Of a DNA stretch of 37,657 nt, positions 14,483 to 22,215 are shown piece after piece; the stretch's first letter is position 1; every line of letters starts with the position of its first letter. Both the position numbers and the translations under genes were made by a program. The stretch lies in the IMG/VR virus record IMGVR_UViG_3300043434_001186, positions 1 to 37,657 of that record, one strand, 5' to 3'. This stretch comes from a virus. The notes below the pieces were generated by a model. That model worked only from the letters and a program-made list of their open reading frames with translations. It had not been told where the DNA came from and ran no database searches.

Positions 14483-15895
14483 CTACTTTTTACGTTTGGA
14501 TGTCGCGGAGCGTGCATCGAGTTGGGCTGCCAAGTGCGTTGCGATGGCCTGCGACAAGTTGGGTGGAACCGCTTCACCAATCATGTCCATGCCGATGCCC
14601 ACGCGAGCCGTGTCGTTGTCATTGGTCATCGAAGTGACAAAGCGAAAATCGTCGTCAAACGACTGCAAGCGAGCGGCTTCACGCATCGTGATGCCGCGCA
14701 GTTCCGTCGGGTGCGAGAAGCGGCCTGATCCAAGAAAGTTGGCGTTGGCGGTAATCGTCAGGGCCGGAGAGTCCCAAGCCAGCCGCGTATAGGCGCTCCA
14801 GTAGTAGTCGCGATAAAAAACCGGGTTGATCGAACCTGTTCGCTCAAGATTGATTTGTGCCTGTTCTTCGCTGACGTCATGGGCCTTTGCATATTTGGTG
14901 ATGGCGCGGGCGTATTTCACTCGCATCCGCTCACTCTCTGAATCCCAAGTCTGGCCTGGCCGCATTTGTTCGATGATGTCGAGCACTGACTTTTTGTAGC
15001 TACGAGTGATGTGATTGAAGGGAAACGCCGTCTTGCTTCGCATGGAGCATGCGTAGGCGCTGGGTTCACTATCATAGAGAGCAATGTCGTGTCCGCCTAG
15101 AGAATCAGCTGCGAGGGGGGGGGCGGGCAAATCGCCAATGGCTTCCCTTACCGTGACCCATGGCAAACGGCCTTCCCTTAACAAAGCCGAGTTTTTGGGG
15201 TCGACATGGCTGGGATTTGGGAGTGATGCCGGACCAATAGAACTGGCAATAAATATCGCCCGTTCGCGAAGTTGGGGTACGCCGTAATCTGCACAATTCA
15301 CAACAGCAACCTCGACCTTGTAGCCCAAGTCTGTCTCAAGCATTTTTATGACGAGTTCGGAAAGCTTGCCCAAACGCCCATCAAAGCCGTGGTTGAGCAT
15401 TTGCGGCACGTTCTCGATCACCAAGAACTTGGGGCGCAAAGCTTCGGCGACTTCCAGATACCGCAGAACCAGATCGTTGCGAGGGTCGTGAGCAAGCTGG
15501 CTGTATCCGCTGAACTTGACAATCTTTCCCTGTTCGCGGTGCTCATTGCGTCGAAGTTGTGAGAAACCTTGGCAAGGCGGGCCGCCAATCATGCAGTCGA
15601 GGTCGCCCTTGCCTATGCCACGTTCCTTCAAAGCATCGTGAATTGTTTGTACGTCCAAGAGGCGAATGTCTTTGCGAACAGTCGCGGGAGGCATGTCGTC
15701 CCAAGCATGGTTGAACTCGAATGTTCGGAGAGCTTCATTCTTGACATCATTGCCGAACGCGACATTGAACCGTCCAGAACGAGTGAATCCTCGGGACGTC
15801 CCGCCGCAGCCGCAGAAGAATTCAGCCAGTGTGTATTTTTTTGAGGTCATGGGCTGTGTTGATACCAAACGGTGTTGCGGTGAAGAATTATTCAT
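14483..15895 (-). CDS. DNA cytosine-5 methyltransferase
   Basis: 470 residues with all main C5-methyltransferase motifs: motif I FFCGCGGTSRGF near the start, motif IV GGPPCQGFS with the catalytic Cys108, motif VI ENV (161-163), motif VIII QLRERAIF, and motifs IX/X (MREAARLQSFDD, IGMDMIGEAVPP). The target-recognition region lies at about 200-380, so the recognition sequence cannot be read. The start shares a base with the stop of the upstream gene (TAATG, 15897-15893). A run of nine C in the coding strand (15115-15123 as G on +, codons 258-261) lies between catalytic motifs and target domain and could make the gene phase-variable. Its job is probably to mark self DNA for the McrB/DUF2357 pair. 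Confidence 0.9.
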   Translation of the reverse strand: MNNSSPQHRLVSTQPMTSKKYTLAEFFCGCGGTSRGFTRSGRFNVAFGNDVKNEALRTFEFNHAWDDMPPATVRKDIRLLDVQTIHDALKERGIGKGDLDCMIGGPPCQGFSQLRRNEHREQGKIVKFSGYSQLAHDPRNDLVLRYLEVAEALRPKFLVIENVPQMLNHGFDGRLGKLSELVIKMLETDLGYKVEVAVVNCADYGVPQLRERAIFIASSIGPASLPNPSHVDPKNSALLREGRLPWVTVREAIGDLPAPPLAADSLGGHDIALYDSEPSAYACSMRSKTAFPFNHITRSYKKSVLDIIEQMRPGQTWDSESERMRVKYARAITKYAKAHDVSEEQAQINLERTGSINPVFYRDYYWSAYTRLAWDSPALTITANANFLGSGRFSHPTELRGITMREAARLQSFDDDFRFVTSMTNDNDTARVGIGMDMIGEAVPPNLSQAIATHLAAQLDARSATSKRKK

Positions 15896-16812
15896 TATTT
15901 CTTTGTTCTTTCTCGCACTTGGTTCGCCTGTTGCCTGATCCAACTATCGATGTCCGCCCGGGAGAAGCGCCACGTGCCGTCCAGCTTAAAAGCGGGAATC
16001 TTGCCTTCGGCCGCGAGGCGGTAGGCGGTGCGCTTGCCAGCCTTCAGGTGCGCGGCGACCTCGCCCAGTGTCAGGATTTCACCTTCCGGTTCTGCCATCG
16101 TCTCGCCCTTGTCGATGATGAGGTCCCAGTAGGAATGCTTCAGCGCGTCCCGGATCTGGTTATCCCGTTTCAGGGTGTCGATCGAGACGATGGACCGATC
16201 AAACTGGTCAAACACATTGTAGTGGGCGGGTATCTTGTTCCGCCTGCGCCGGATTGCGGCGCTGTCGAGTCGGGAGAGCGGGATCGATAAACGCGTCAAG
16301 AATTCCTTCTGGAAATGAGACAGCATAGCCCGGGTCGTAGCTACGAGGATCCGGTCGCCCCTGCCGCGGAGGACGAGCTCCGAGGTTATCAGGCCCGCTT
16401 CAAGGGTCTTTCCGAGACCGACGTCATCCGCGATCAGGAGACGAACCCGGTCCTGCGCCAGTGCCCGCTCCACAGGTAGACGCTGGAAAGTCAGATCGTC
16501 GATTACGGCCCGACCGAGTGTCAGGGGGCGACGCGTCGTGGTCGGCGTCGCCCTAAACGCCGCCGCGAGGTGCAGCTTGGTGTCGATCAGCCCGGAAGAC
16601 GTGTCTGGGACGAGTTTGACGGCCACCGGGTCAAGAACACGCGCCCCTTTCTCAAGATCCCAGACAAAACGGGCCTCCTTGTCACGCACAAGACCACTCA
16701 GCCCGCGGCAATGAACTTCTCGGAAACCTCGCTTCAATGTTGATGTGCCCATCACTTTCCAAGTGGCAGAGCGCAGCTGAATCACTGAACCGGGCTGCGG
16801 GACGGCATTCAC
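15895..16812 (-). CDS. SNF2-type helicase N-terminus truncated at the DEAH box, joined to an excisionase-like HTH
   Basis: 305 residues in two unrelated parts. Residues 1-233 are the start of a superfamily 2 helicase of the kind seen in defence islands: Walker A ADDVGLGKT (128-136), then RILVATTRAMLSHFQKEF, ending at HSYWDLII, exactly where the DEAH box should come. Residues 239-297 are a helix-turn-helix of the MerR/excisionase family (ILTLGEVAAHLKAGKRTAYRLAAEGKIPAFKLDGTWRFSRADIDSW). An internal ATG at 16098, with a purine-rich GGGCGAG before it, could express the HTH alone (67 residues). The helicase cannot act as a motor as it stands. The whole second half has been lost, so this is a deletion or recombination joint. 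It overlaps the WYL gene by four bases. Confidence 0.75.
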   Translation of the reverse strand: MNAVPQPGSVIQLRSATWKVMGTSTLKRGFREVHCRGLSGLVRDKEARFVWDLEKGARVLDPVAVKLVPDTSSGLIDTKLHLAAAFRATPTTTRRPLTLGRAVIDDLTFQRLPVERALAQDRVRLLIADDVGLGKTLEAGLITSELVLRGRGDRILVATTRAMLSHFQKEFLTRLSIPLSRLDSAAIRRRRNKIPAHYNVFDQFDRSIVSIDTLKRDNQIRDALKHSYWDLIIDKGETMAEPEGEILTLGEVAAHLKAGKRTAYRLAAEGKIPAFKLDGTWRFSRADIDSWIRQQANQVRERTKK

Positions 16813-17675
16813 TTCGCGGCCTCCAATACAACCGATCTATTAAGCAGAACTATCTGCTGATCGCTAGGCCTACGAGCGGAAGGATCCGTGTCAAGCCCAA
16901 GCCGCTTTAGCGCATAGAACAACAAAGCTTTTCGAACGACAATCTCGGCTTTGCCATCGACCATCCCGTAGTCCATCTCAATGGCGCGCCGTTGCGTGTC
17001 CGATAGTTCCGGGTGAGGTCCAAGCTCGAGGGTGATCTCAGCAAGCCAGTCGGTATCGTTTTCAGCCGCAGATGTCGCGTCAGCTTGATCCCCGACCTCG
17101 ACAACCCGCGAGAGCAAAAAGTCTTTGAATACACCGTCGTTCTGACAGAACGCCCGGGCATGCCAACGGAACCCGTCAAACGCCAATGCATGCGGCTCAA
17201 TCCACCGAGCCGTTGGTTCTGGTCTGGACATGGACTGATAGGTAACTTGGAGAGCGTTCTTCTCCCGGATGGCCGAAAGAACCTCCCGCAGCACCTCTGG
17301 ATCCACGCCACGAGCGGGGATAGGCGTGGCTGCGGAGCCGGGGAAGAAGCTGATCCAGCTTTGCCCCTCTGAGATCAGGCCATGCTCAACGGCCTGCAGT
17401 TGCGCGAAATACTCGGCGGCATCAGGCTGAAAATACCTCGGCTTGAAGTTCTTGCCGCGCAGATATGTGCGAAGGCGCTTGTCGTAGGTCAGGTTGCTTT
17501 TTCGGCCTTCGATGTAAGCGGCAAAATCTTTCGACGCCTGCTGAACAGAGATCCCGAAGGCCTCCATCAGATCGCTTCTGTTGATGTGTCCCTGCCAATA
17601 CAACCTGAATTCCATGAACTCGTAGCGCCTCTCGACGCTCCAGTTCGCTCCCTTTTTTCCGACGCGTCGACTCAT
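16809..17675 (-). CDS. WYL-domain transcriptional regulator (BrxR/CapW-like)
   Basis: 288 residues: N-terminal winged helix-turn-helix (recognition region about 31-54, INRSDLMEAFGISVQQASKD), a WYL domain at about 130-200 with the conserved segment GFRWHARAFCQNDGVFKDFLLSRVV, and a C-terminal WCX-like domain. Proteins of this build (BrxR of BREX islands, CapW of CBASS) are dimeric repressors that lift repression during phage infection, probably by sensing a ligand in the WYL pocket. It is the first gene of the - strand defence operon and overlaps the next by ATGA. Its start at 17675 lies only about 15 bases from a TATAAT box, so the transcript is nearly leaderless; an inverted repeat overlaps the -35. 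Confidence 0.85.
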   Translation of the reverse strand: MSRRVGKKGANWSVERRYEFMEFRLYWQGHINRSDLMEAFGISVQQASKDFAAYIEGRKSNLTYDKRLRTYLRGKNFKPRYFQPDAAEYFAQLQAVEHGLISEGQSWISFFPGSAATPIPARGVDPEVLREVLSAIREKNALQVTYQSMSRPEPTARWIEPHALAFDGFRWHARAFCQNDGVFKDFLLSRVVEVGDQADATSAAENDTDWLAEITLELGPHPELSDTQRRAIEMDYGMVDGKAEIVVRKALLFYALKRLGLDTDPSARRPSDQQIVLLNRSVVLEAAK

Positions 17676-17689
17676 GTCACGGCCTGCAT

Positions 17690-17731
17690 ATTATACCGCC
17701 TAGATTAAAGCGTCTACTTTGTAGATTGACA
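17690..17731 (-). promoter_or_regulatory. Promoter and likely operator of the defence operon
   Basis: On the - strand a perfect TATAAT (17695-17690) stands 15 bases before the WYL start codon, with GTAGAC (17717-17712) as a possible -35 at 16-bp spacing. The inverted repeat TCTAC-TTT-GTAGA (17713-17725) covers that -35. A TAGATT direct repeat (17701-17706, 17722-17727) flanks it. BrxR/CapW regulators bind inverted repeats in their own promoters, so this is the expected autoregulatory site. A weak hairpin CGCACC-GGTGCG lies further on at about 17747-17763. Confidence 0.55.
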
Positions 17732-17851
17732 CATCATATAGACTGTCGCACCTTTAGGGTGCGCTTGTTGCATGCTACGCCCATTCGGGATGGCTTGACT
17801 AGTGTCTGTTGCCGCTTTTGGGGCAGCATTTAGCCTTTCTTGGGGATATCA

Positions 17852-18454
17852 ATGGGAGATGGCGCATTCTTACTCTTGATGCTGCTCGCAGCGCTTCTTT
17901 TGCTTTGGGTCTTTCTATGGGGCCCGAGAGCAAAGGCAGCCCGCGAGGAGCGCGAGCGACTCGCAGCGGAAGCAAGAGCTCAGCGCGAGGCACAACTGGC
18001 CAAGCTGAAAGCGGAGCGGGAAGAGCTCATGGGAGCTATTCGGTTGCGCGCCCCAGGTTTCATACTGGACGCGCGTCGCGAGTTCGAACGTGAATACCGC
18101 GCCAGAGGGGGCGATGGAATGTTCGGCCACGAGATGTCGCCCTTGGTCTGCTTTGGCTATCGAGTGGGAATAACCAATGGCCGATCGGAAAGTGATCGGC
18201 GGGCGATCCTTGGCTATGCGTTTGCCGCCGACTTTGACGCGACATTGTCTTTTCTCCCCCCCTCGTACCTCGAAGAATGGGGAGCGCCGCTAAGCGGCTC
18301 ACGGTTCAAGCGGATAGTTCAACATCTTCACAACATGGCCGACACCCGGGTCGGACGACGAAACTATGAGGTCGCTGTATCTCATTGGCGGGCTGACATG
18401 TCGTGGTTTCAGGGGGAACAGCGTCCCATCTTGGAGAAATATCGTGATCTTTAA
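17852..18454 (+). CDS. Membrane-anchored coiled-coil protein, unknown function
   Basis: 200 residues. An N-terminal membrane segment (about 6-24, LLLMLLAALLLLWVFLWG) is followed by a highly charged helical region (KAAREERERLAAEARAQREAQLAKLKAEREEL, in parts to about residue 60) that should form a coiled coil, then a globular domain with many aromatic residues. I choose ATG 17852 after GGGGATATC; an in-frame TTG at 17840 is an alternative. It is the first gene of the long + strand operon and overlaps the next by 11 bases. I do not recognise the C-terminal domain. It may anchor the system at the inner membrane. Confidence 0.65.
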   Translation: MGDGAFLLLMLLAALLLLWVFLWGPRAKAAREERERLAAEARAQREAQLAKLKAEREELMGAIRLRAPGFILDARREFEREYRARGGDGMFGHEMSPLVCFGYRVGITNGRSESDRRAILGYAFAADFDATLSFLPPSYLEEWGAPLSGSRFKRIVQHLHNMADTRVGRRNYEVAVSHWRADMSWFQGEQRPILEKYRDL

Positions 18455-19622
18455 GGCCGCCATTTTCTTACTTGGCTTGTCGCCCTCTTGGGGCATGGCG
18501 GAGGAGGCGAAGATATTTGACCACTTCCTTGGGGATCACATTGTGGATTTCCCGGTCGATACTGCAGAAGTGTTGGACAGCGATATCGACGGATACGCCG
18601 GGCAGTCCTTCATTCGGATAATGGCGCCGGAAGCGACCGAGATTGCGCTTACGTTTCAGGCGTCGAGCCGAAAGCTTCACTACATTGAGCACGACTGGAT
18701 TGATCGCTCGAAGACCGCATCGACCGCCCTTGACCTGACCAACACACCTGAGTTTCAGTTTGGTAAAGCCAAGATAAGTGACGTTCAATCGGCACTGGGC
18801 AGCGAAGGGTTTCACTATGCGTGCCGGCGGATTGTGCGGACATCTGATGGTTTTGTAAGTTTTCTTTCGTTCGAGATTCCAAGTCGACCAGAAGCTGTTT
18901 ACACATTTGTATTTGAGCACTCGCCGGACTTAATAGAGCGCGGTTGGGTGGAACCGGTGTCCGAGGACTTTGGCGGGGCTATCCTTGTCGCGACGATTGT
19001 GTTTCGGCCGCATTACGGTGAACAATTCTGGTGCCCCGAACGGGTCGCGTACGACCCCAAGTCAAAGCTGCCGTTACCCCCGGAACAGCAAAGATTCTCT
19101 GATTTTCTTCCCGACGGTCTGGAAGAAGTGGAAACTGATGCTTGGTCTGTGATCACCGAGCCTGTTTTAATGATTGCTAAGAATGGTGCGGTGACTTGGG
19201 GTGACCGCATGCACATCATGCCTGACCCTGTTGATTGCGCGAACGCGGATGTCATGGTGTGGGCGCATACAGTTCAAGATAAGGACCTCTTGAAGTTGAA
19301 GAGGCAGGCGGTTGATGCTGCATTTAACTTGCTGCTTCTTGACGGAGTGCATGCCCCCGTTGAGGCACCTATGACCTTAAGCCATGCGATCTACGCACCA
19401 ATAGACGGTCGCGAATGGCCGCCATTTGCGATCGGTTCCTTCGTCTTCGGGCCGTTTGATTTCAAAACCCTCGCTGAAGCTGAAAATGATCCTGATGTAT
19501 TTGGCTTCTCTCTCGAGTTTGGATCAGATGTCGCTGGTATGCGTGATAACTTCTGGTCGCTCGAAGGCCTGAGTAAGGCGGGGGCTGAAGCTATTCGGCT
19601 TTGTCAGGAGAAAGATAAATGA
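18444..19622 (+). CDS. Secreted protein of unknown function
   Basis: 392 residues starting at GTG 18444 after GGAGA. The N-terminus (MIFKAAIFLLGLSPSWGMA, cut before EEAK) is a good signal peptide; the longer frame from 18366 would hide it. The mature protein is acidic, with few Cys (CRR, WCPE, VDCAN, RLCQ) that could form disulfides, and reads as two beta-rich halves. No known motif was found. It overlaps both the membrane protein in front (11 bases) and the DUF3293 gene behind (ATGA). It is likely periplasmic and made with the membrane protein. Confidence 0.65.
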   Translation: MIFKAAIFLLGLSPSWGMAEEAKIFDHFLGDHIVDFPVDTAEVLDSDIDGYAGQSFIRIMAPEATEIALTFQASSRKLHYIEHDWIDRSKTASTALDLTNTPEFQFGKAKISDVQSALGSEGFHYACRRIVRTSDGFVSFLSFEIPSRPEAVYTFVFEHSPDLIERGWVEPVSEDFGGAILVATIVFRPHYGEQFWCPERVAYDPKSKLPLPPEQQRFSDFLPDGLEEVETDAWSVITEPVLMIAKNGAVTWGDRMHIMPDPVDCANADVMVWAHTVQDKDLLKLKRQAVDAAFNLLLLDGVHAPVEAPMTLSHAIYAPIDGREWPPFAIGSFVFGPFDFKTLAEAENDPDVFGFSLEFGSDVAGMRDNFWSLEGLSKAGAEAIRLCQEKDK

Positions 19623-20038
19623 CCGAAATCCCGAGCGATCTGATTATGGCATACAAAACAACTGATTTTAGGGTGTTGGAGCCACGAGAATTCACGCTAC
19701 GGGTCGGGCAGCACTCCACCGAGTTGCATGAGCTGTACGCCGAACTGGGCGTAACTTGCGCTGGTTATTTGACCGCTTGGAACCCGTTCAGCAAGGAGGC
19801 TTTGGAGCTCGAGAACGAGTACGCGCAGCGGCAGCTGCTTCGGCGACTATCGCTCGAAGGTTTTCCGGCTCTGAACGCCCTCGGCATTAATCCGTCCGGT
19901 GGTTGGCAAGGAGAGGATAGCGTTTTTGTTCCGGGGCTTGATCTTGAGCGCGCGATATCACTGGGAAACGAGTTTGGTCAAAACGCAATCGTTTGGGTGG
20001 GGCACGATGCCATCCCTCAATTGGTCCTGCTGAGGTGA
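19619..20038 (+). CDS. DUF3293 family protein
   Basis: 139 residues. MAYKTTDFRVLEPREFTLRV, the segment GYLTAWNPFSKEALELEN, and IVWVGHDAIPQLVLL follow the DUF3293 pattern (an early Y-x-x-T/S-x-F/Y, then T-A-x-NP-x-S, then N). The function of the family is unknown; it is a small cytosolic protein often found as a stand-alone gene. The ATG overlaps the stop of the secreted-protein gene and a good ribosome binding site (GAGGTGAG) for the next gene covers its own stop. It appears to be part of this operon by spacing only. Confidence 0.7.
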   Translation: MTEIPSDLIMAYKTTDFRVLEPREFTLRVGQHSTELHELYAELGVTCAGYLTAWNPFSKEALELENEYAQRQLLRRLSLEGFPALNALGINPSGGWQGEDSVFVPGLDLERAISLGNEFGQNAIVWVGHDAIPQLVLLR

Positions 20039-20044
20039 GAAATC

Positions 20045-21502
20045 ATGGCGCCAGTACCTAGCAATGAGAACATTGAAAATGGTGAAGCCGCAATTGTCCG
20101 TGAAGACTATGCTCAAGCATTAGCATTCTTCGCTGCCGCGGCCGAGGAAGGATGCGTGCAGGCTCTAACCTACCTTGCATCAATGTACGAGGATGGCCTC
20201 GGTGTTGAACCCGATCAGGAAAAAGTTCTGTCTCTCTTGCACCAAGCAGCCAGTGCAGGAGATGCAGAGGCCTGCGGTAGACTGGGTTATTTGCACGCGG
20301 TCGGCAAATTCGTGGAGCCAAATCCGGGTGCGGCTGTCGAATTCCATAAAATGGCCGCGAAACAGGGGCTGGCAAATTCCCAGTGCGACCTTGGGCGCCA
20401 CTATGCTCACGGCATCGGAGTTCAGCAAAATTTGGCGGAAGCCCAGCGGTGGTATGAACTTGCAGCCGAAGCCGGGCACGATTTGGCCCAGCACAGTTTG
20501 GCAGCCATTTTGTTAAACCTCCATAATCCGCATCGAGATTCAGCGGGTGGAATGAAATGGTTGGAAGCTGCTGCGTCTGGGGGCAACGTTAAGGCTCAGT
20601 ATGAAGCTGGAAGTTTGAAGTTGGGAACAACATTTCCTGAACTGCTGGATTTTCAAGGAGCCGAGTTTTGGTTGACTACTGCTGCAAAAAACGGATCCAT
20701 CGACGCTCTTTATCAAATTGCGAACTGCTTCGAGCACGGGGTGGGCGTCGAGCAAAACTATGAGGCCGCGGCCCATAATTATTTCGAGGCCTGCAAACAG
20801 GGGAACATCGAGGCAGCATTCGCCCTCGGAACCTTGTTTGAGAACGGGCTTGGAGTTGCTCAGGATTATGGGGCGGCTTTGAAGTTTTACGGCCTCGCGG
20901 CAGAAAAATTTCATGTATCTGCTCTGTTCAACATGGGCAGATTCTATCAGTTTGGCTGGGGAGTGCCGGTTGATTATGCGATTGCACATCGCCACTTTCT
21001 TTGGGCAGCTGAGCGTGGGCATTTGATGTGTCAGTTCCTTGTCGGGCAAGCTCTTCTGCGCGGCGTGGAAGATACGCCGGAAGACTTCGAGGAAGGCGTG
21101 GCTTGGATGCGGCGAGCAGCGATGGCAGGATTTGCCGCGGCCCAAGCGGAACTCGGGTTTTGTTACTTAGCGGGCCAGGGCGTGGACCAGGATTACGAAG
21201 AGGCGCTAAGATGGTCGCTTGCAGCTGCTGAGCAAGGCCACGCTTGGGCACAGTATCGTGCTGCTAGCATACTTATTCGTTACGGTTGTCGCGGTGAGAC
21301 GGAATTCGTGGAAGCGGTTAAATGGCTCGTAAGATCCTTTAACCAGGCACAAGAAGAAGGTGAGCGGCGCCAAGACTTAATCAGAGCAGACTTCAATTAT
21401 CTCCAATCTGCTTTGCCCGCGGATGTTTTCGAATCTGCGTGTAGTGAGGCACTCACTTCAAGGGCTCAAGGTCTGGCGACCTCGCTTGGTGGTCACGCGT
21501 GA
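20045..21502 (+). CDS. Sel1-repeat (TPR-like) protein
   Basis: 485 residues made almost entirely of Sel1-like repeats of about 36 residues, with the hallmark patterns A...LG..Y..G.GV.QDY..A..W...AAE.G (for example LGRHYAHGIGVQQNLAEAQRW and LGFCYLAGQGVDQDYEEALRW), at least ten units. There is no signal peptide, so it should be cytosolic, unlike many secreted Sel1 proteins. Sel1 arrays form superhelical scaffolds for protein-protein contacts and often act as adaptors in signalling or stress systems. It ends with GTGA overlapping the next gene. It could assemble the neighbouring enzymes. A second Sel1-repeat gene is cut by the right end of the window. Confidence 0.85.
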   Translation: MAPVPSNENIENGEAAIVREDYAQALAFFAAAAEEGCVQALTYLASMYEDGLGVEPDQEKVLSLLHQAASAGDAEACGRLGYLHAVGKFVEPNPGAAVEFHKMAAKQGLANSQCDLGRHYAHGIGVQQNLAEAQRWYELAAEAGHDLAQHSLAAILLNLHNPHRDSAGGMKWLEAAASGGNVKAQYEAGSLKLGTTFPELLDFQGAEFWLTTAAKNGSIDALYQIANCFEHGVGVEQNYEAAAHNYFEACKQGNIEAAFALGTLFENGLGVAQDYGAALKFYGLAAEKFHVSALFNMGRFYQFGWGVPVDYAIAHRHFLWAAERGHLMCQFLVGQALLRGVEDTPEDFEEGVAWMRRAAMAGFAAAQAELGFCYLAGQGVDQDYEEALRWSLAAAEQGHAWAQYRAASILIRYGCRGETEFVEAVKWLVRSFNQAQEEGERRQDLIRADFNYLQSALPADVFESACSEALTSRAQGLATSLGGHA

Positions 21503-22215
21503 AAATGGTCACTGCTAAAGCTGGCAATCTGATTATTCATGTCCCCCACGCATCGACGTTCATCCCAGAGGATGTCTGGTCAGAATTTCTCGTGCCGCGA
21601 GCTCAAGTTGAGGCTGAAGCCGCCGCTTCTGCCGATCTCTACACAGATGAAATGGCACGCCAAGCATGGCCGCAAGCGAAGATCATTCAGGCACAAGTGT
21701 CCCGCATCGTCGTTGATGTCGAGCGTTATGATGACGACAGCAAGGAAGAGATGGCCGCGGTCGGCCGAGGCGCCCTCTACACTCACGATCATAACCAGAT
21801 AGAAATCCGAAAGAGCCTGTCCGGATCCCGTCGGGAAGAGCTGTTGACGCGCTACCATCGGCCCCACTGGCAGGTTCTACGAGCTCATGCTGCTGGTGCA
21901 ATACTGGTCGACCTTCACACCTATCCTGCCGAGCCATGGATCATAGAGCGTCATGCGCAGGGGCCTCGTCCAGAGATCGACATTGGCTTCACTGAGGCGC
22001 TGACACCTACCGTGTGGGTTTACGGATTAACACGGCACTTCGAGCGGCACGGCTTTATGGTTGGCCACAATACGCCATATACCGGCGTTATCGATGCTGG
22101 CGCTCGGGCCGCCGTAATGATCGAAATTCGCCGCGATGTTGTTGGTCATCCGGGGGCAGATCCGAAGTGGCTTCGCCTTATCGAGGCTTTACGAACTATG
22201 CCGCTAGAGGTCTGA
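21499..22215 (+). CDS. N-formylglutamate amidohydrolase-like zinc hydrolase
   Basis: 238 residues. The N-terminal NLIIHVPHAST (His14 and His17 region), DVERYDDD, LVDLHTYPAEPW and VMIEIRRDV segments follow the N-formylglutamate amidohydrolase family, a zinc peptidase-like fold whose classic members free glutamate in histidine breakdown (HutG). No hut genes are near, so the natural substrate here is open; other N-acyl or peptide-type amides are possible. Start GTG 21499 overlaps the stop of the Sel1 gene; ATG 21505 is an alternative two codons in. It is directly followed by the ADP-ribosylglycohydrolase with no gap. Confidence 0.75.
   Translation: MKMVTAKAGNLIIHVPHASTFIPEDVWSEFLVPRAQVEAEAAASADLYTDEMARQAWPQAKIIQAQVSRIVVDVERYDDDSKEEMAAVGRGALYTHDHNQIEIRKSLSGSRREELLTRYHRPHWQVLRAHAAGAILVDLHTYPAEPWIIERHAQGPRPEIDIGFTEALTPTVWVYGLTRHFERHGFMVGHNTPYTGVIDAGARAAVMIEIRRDVVGHPGADPKWLRLIEALRTMPLEV

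Noticed and set aside
11233-17675. DISARM or BREX system
   Set aside because: The WYL regulator, helicase part and C5 methyltransferase are suggestive, but no DrmA/B/C, BrxC/PglX or PglZ genes are present; the effector genes are McrB and a DUF2357 protein.
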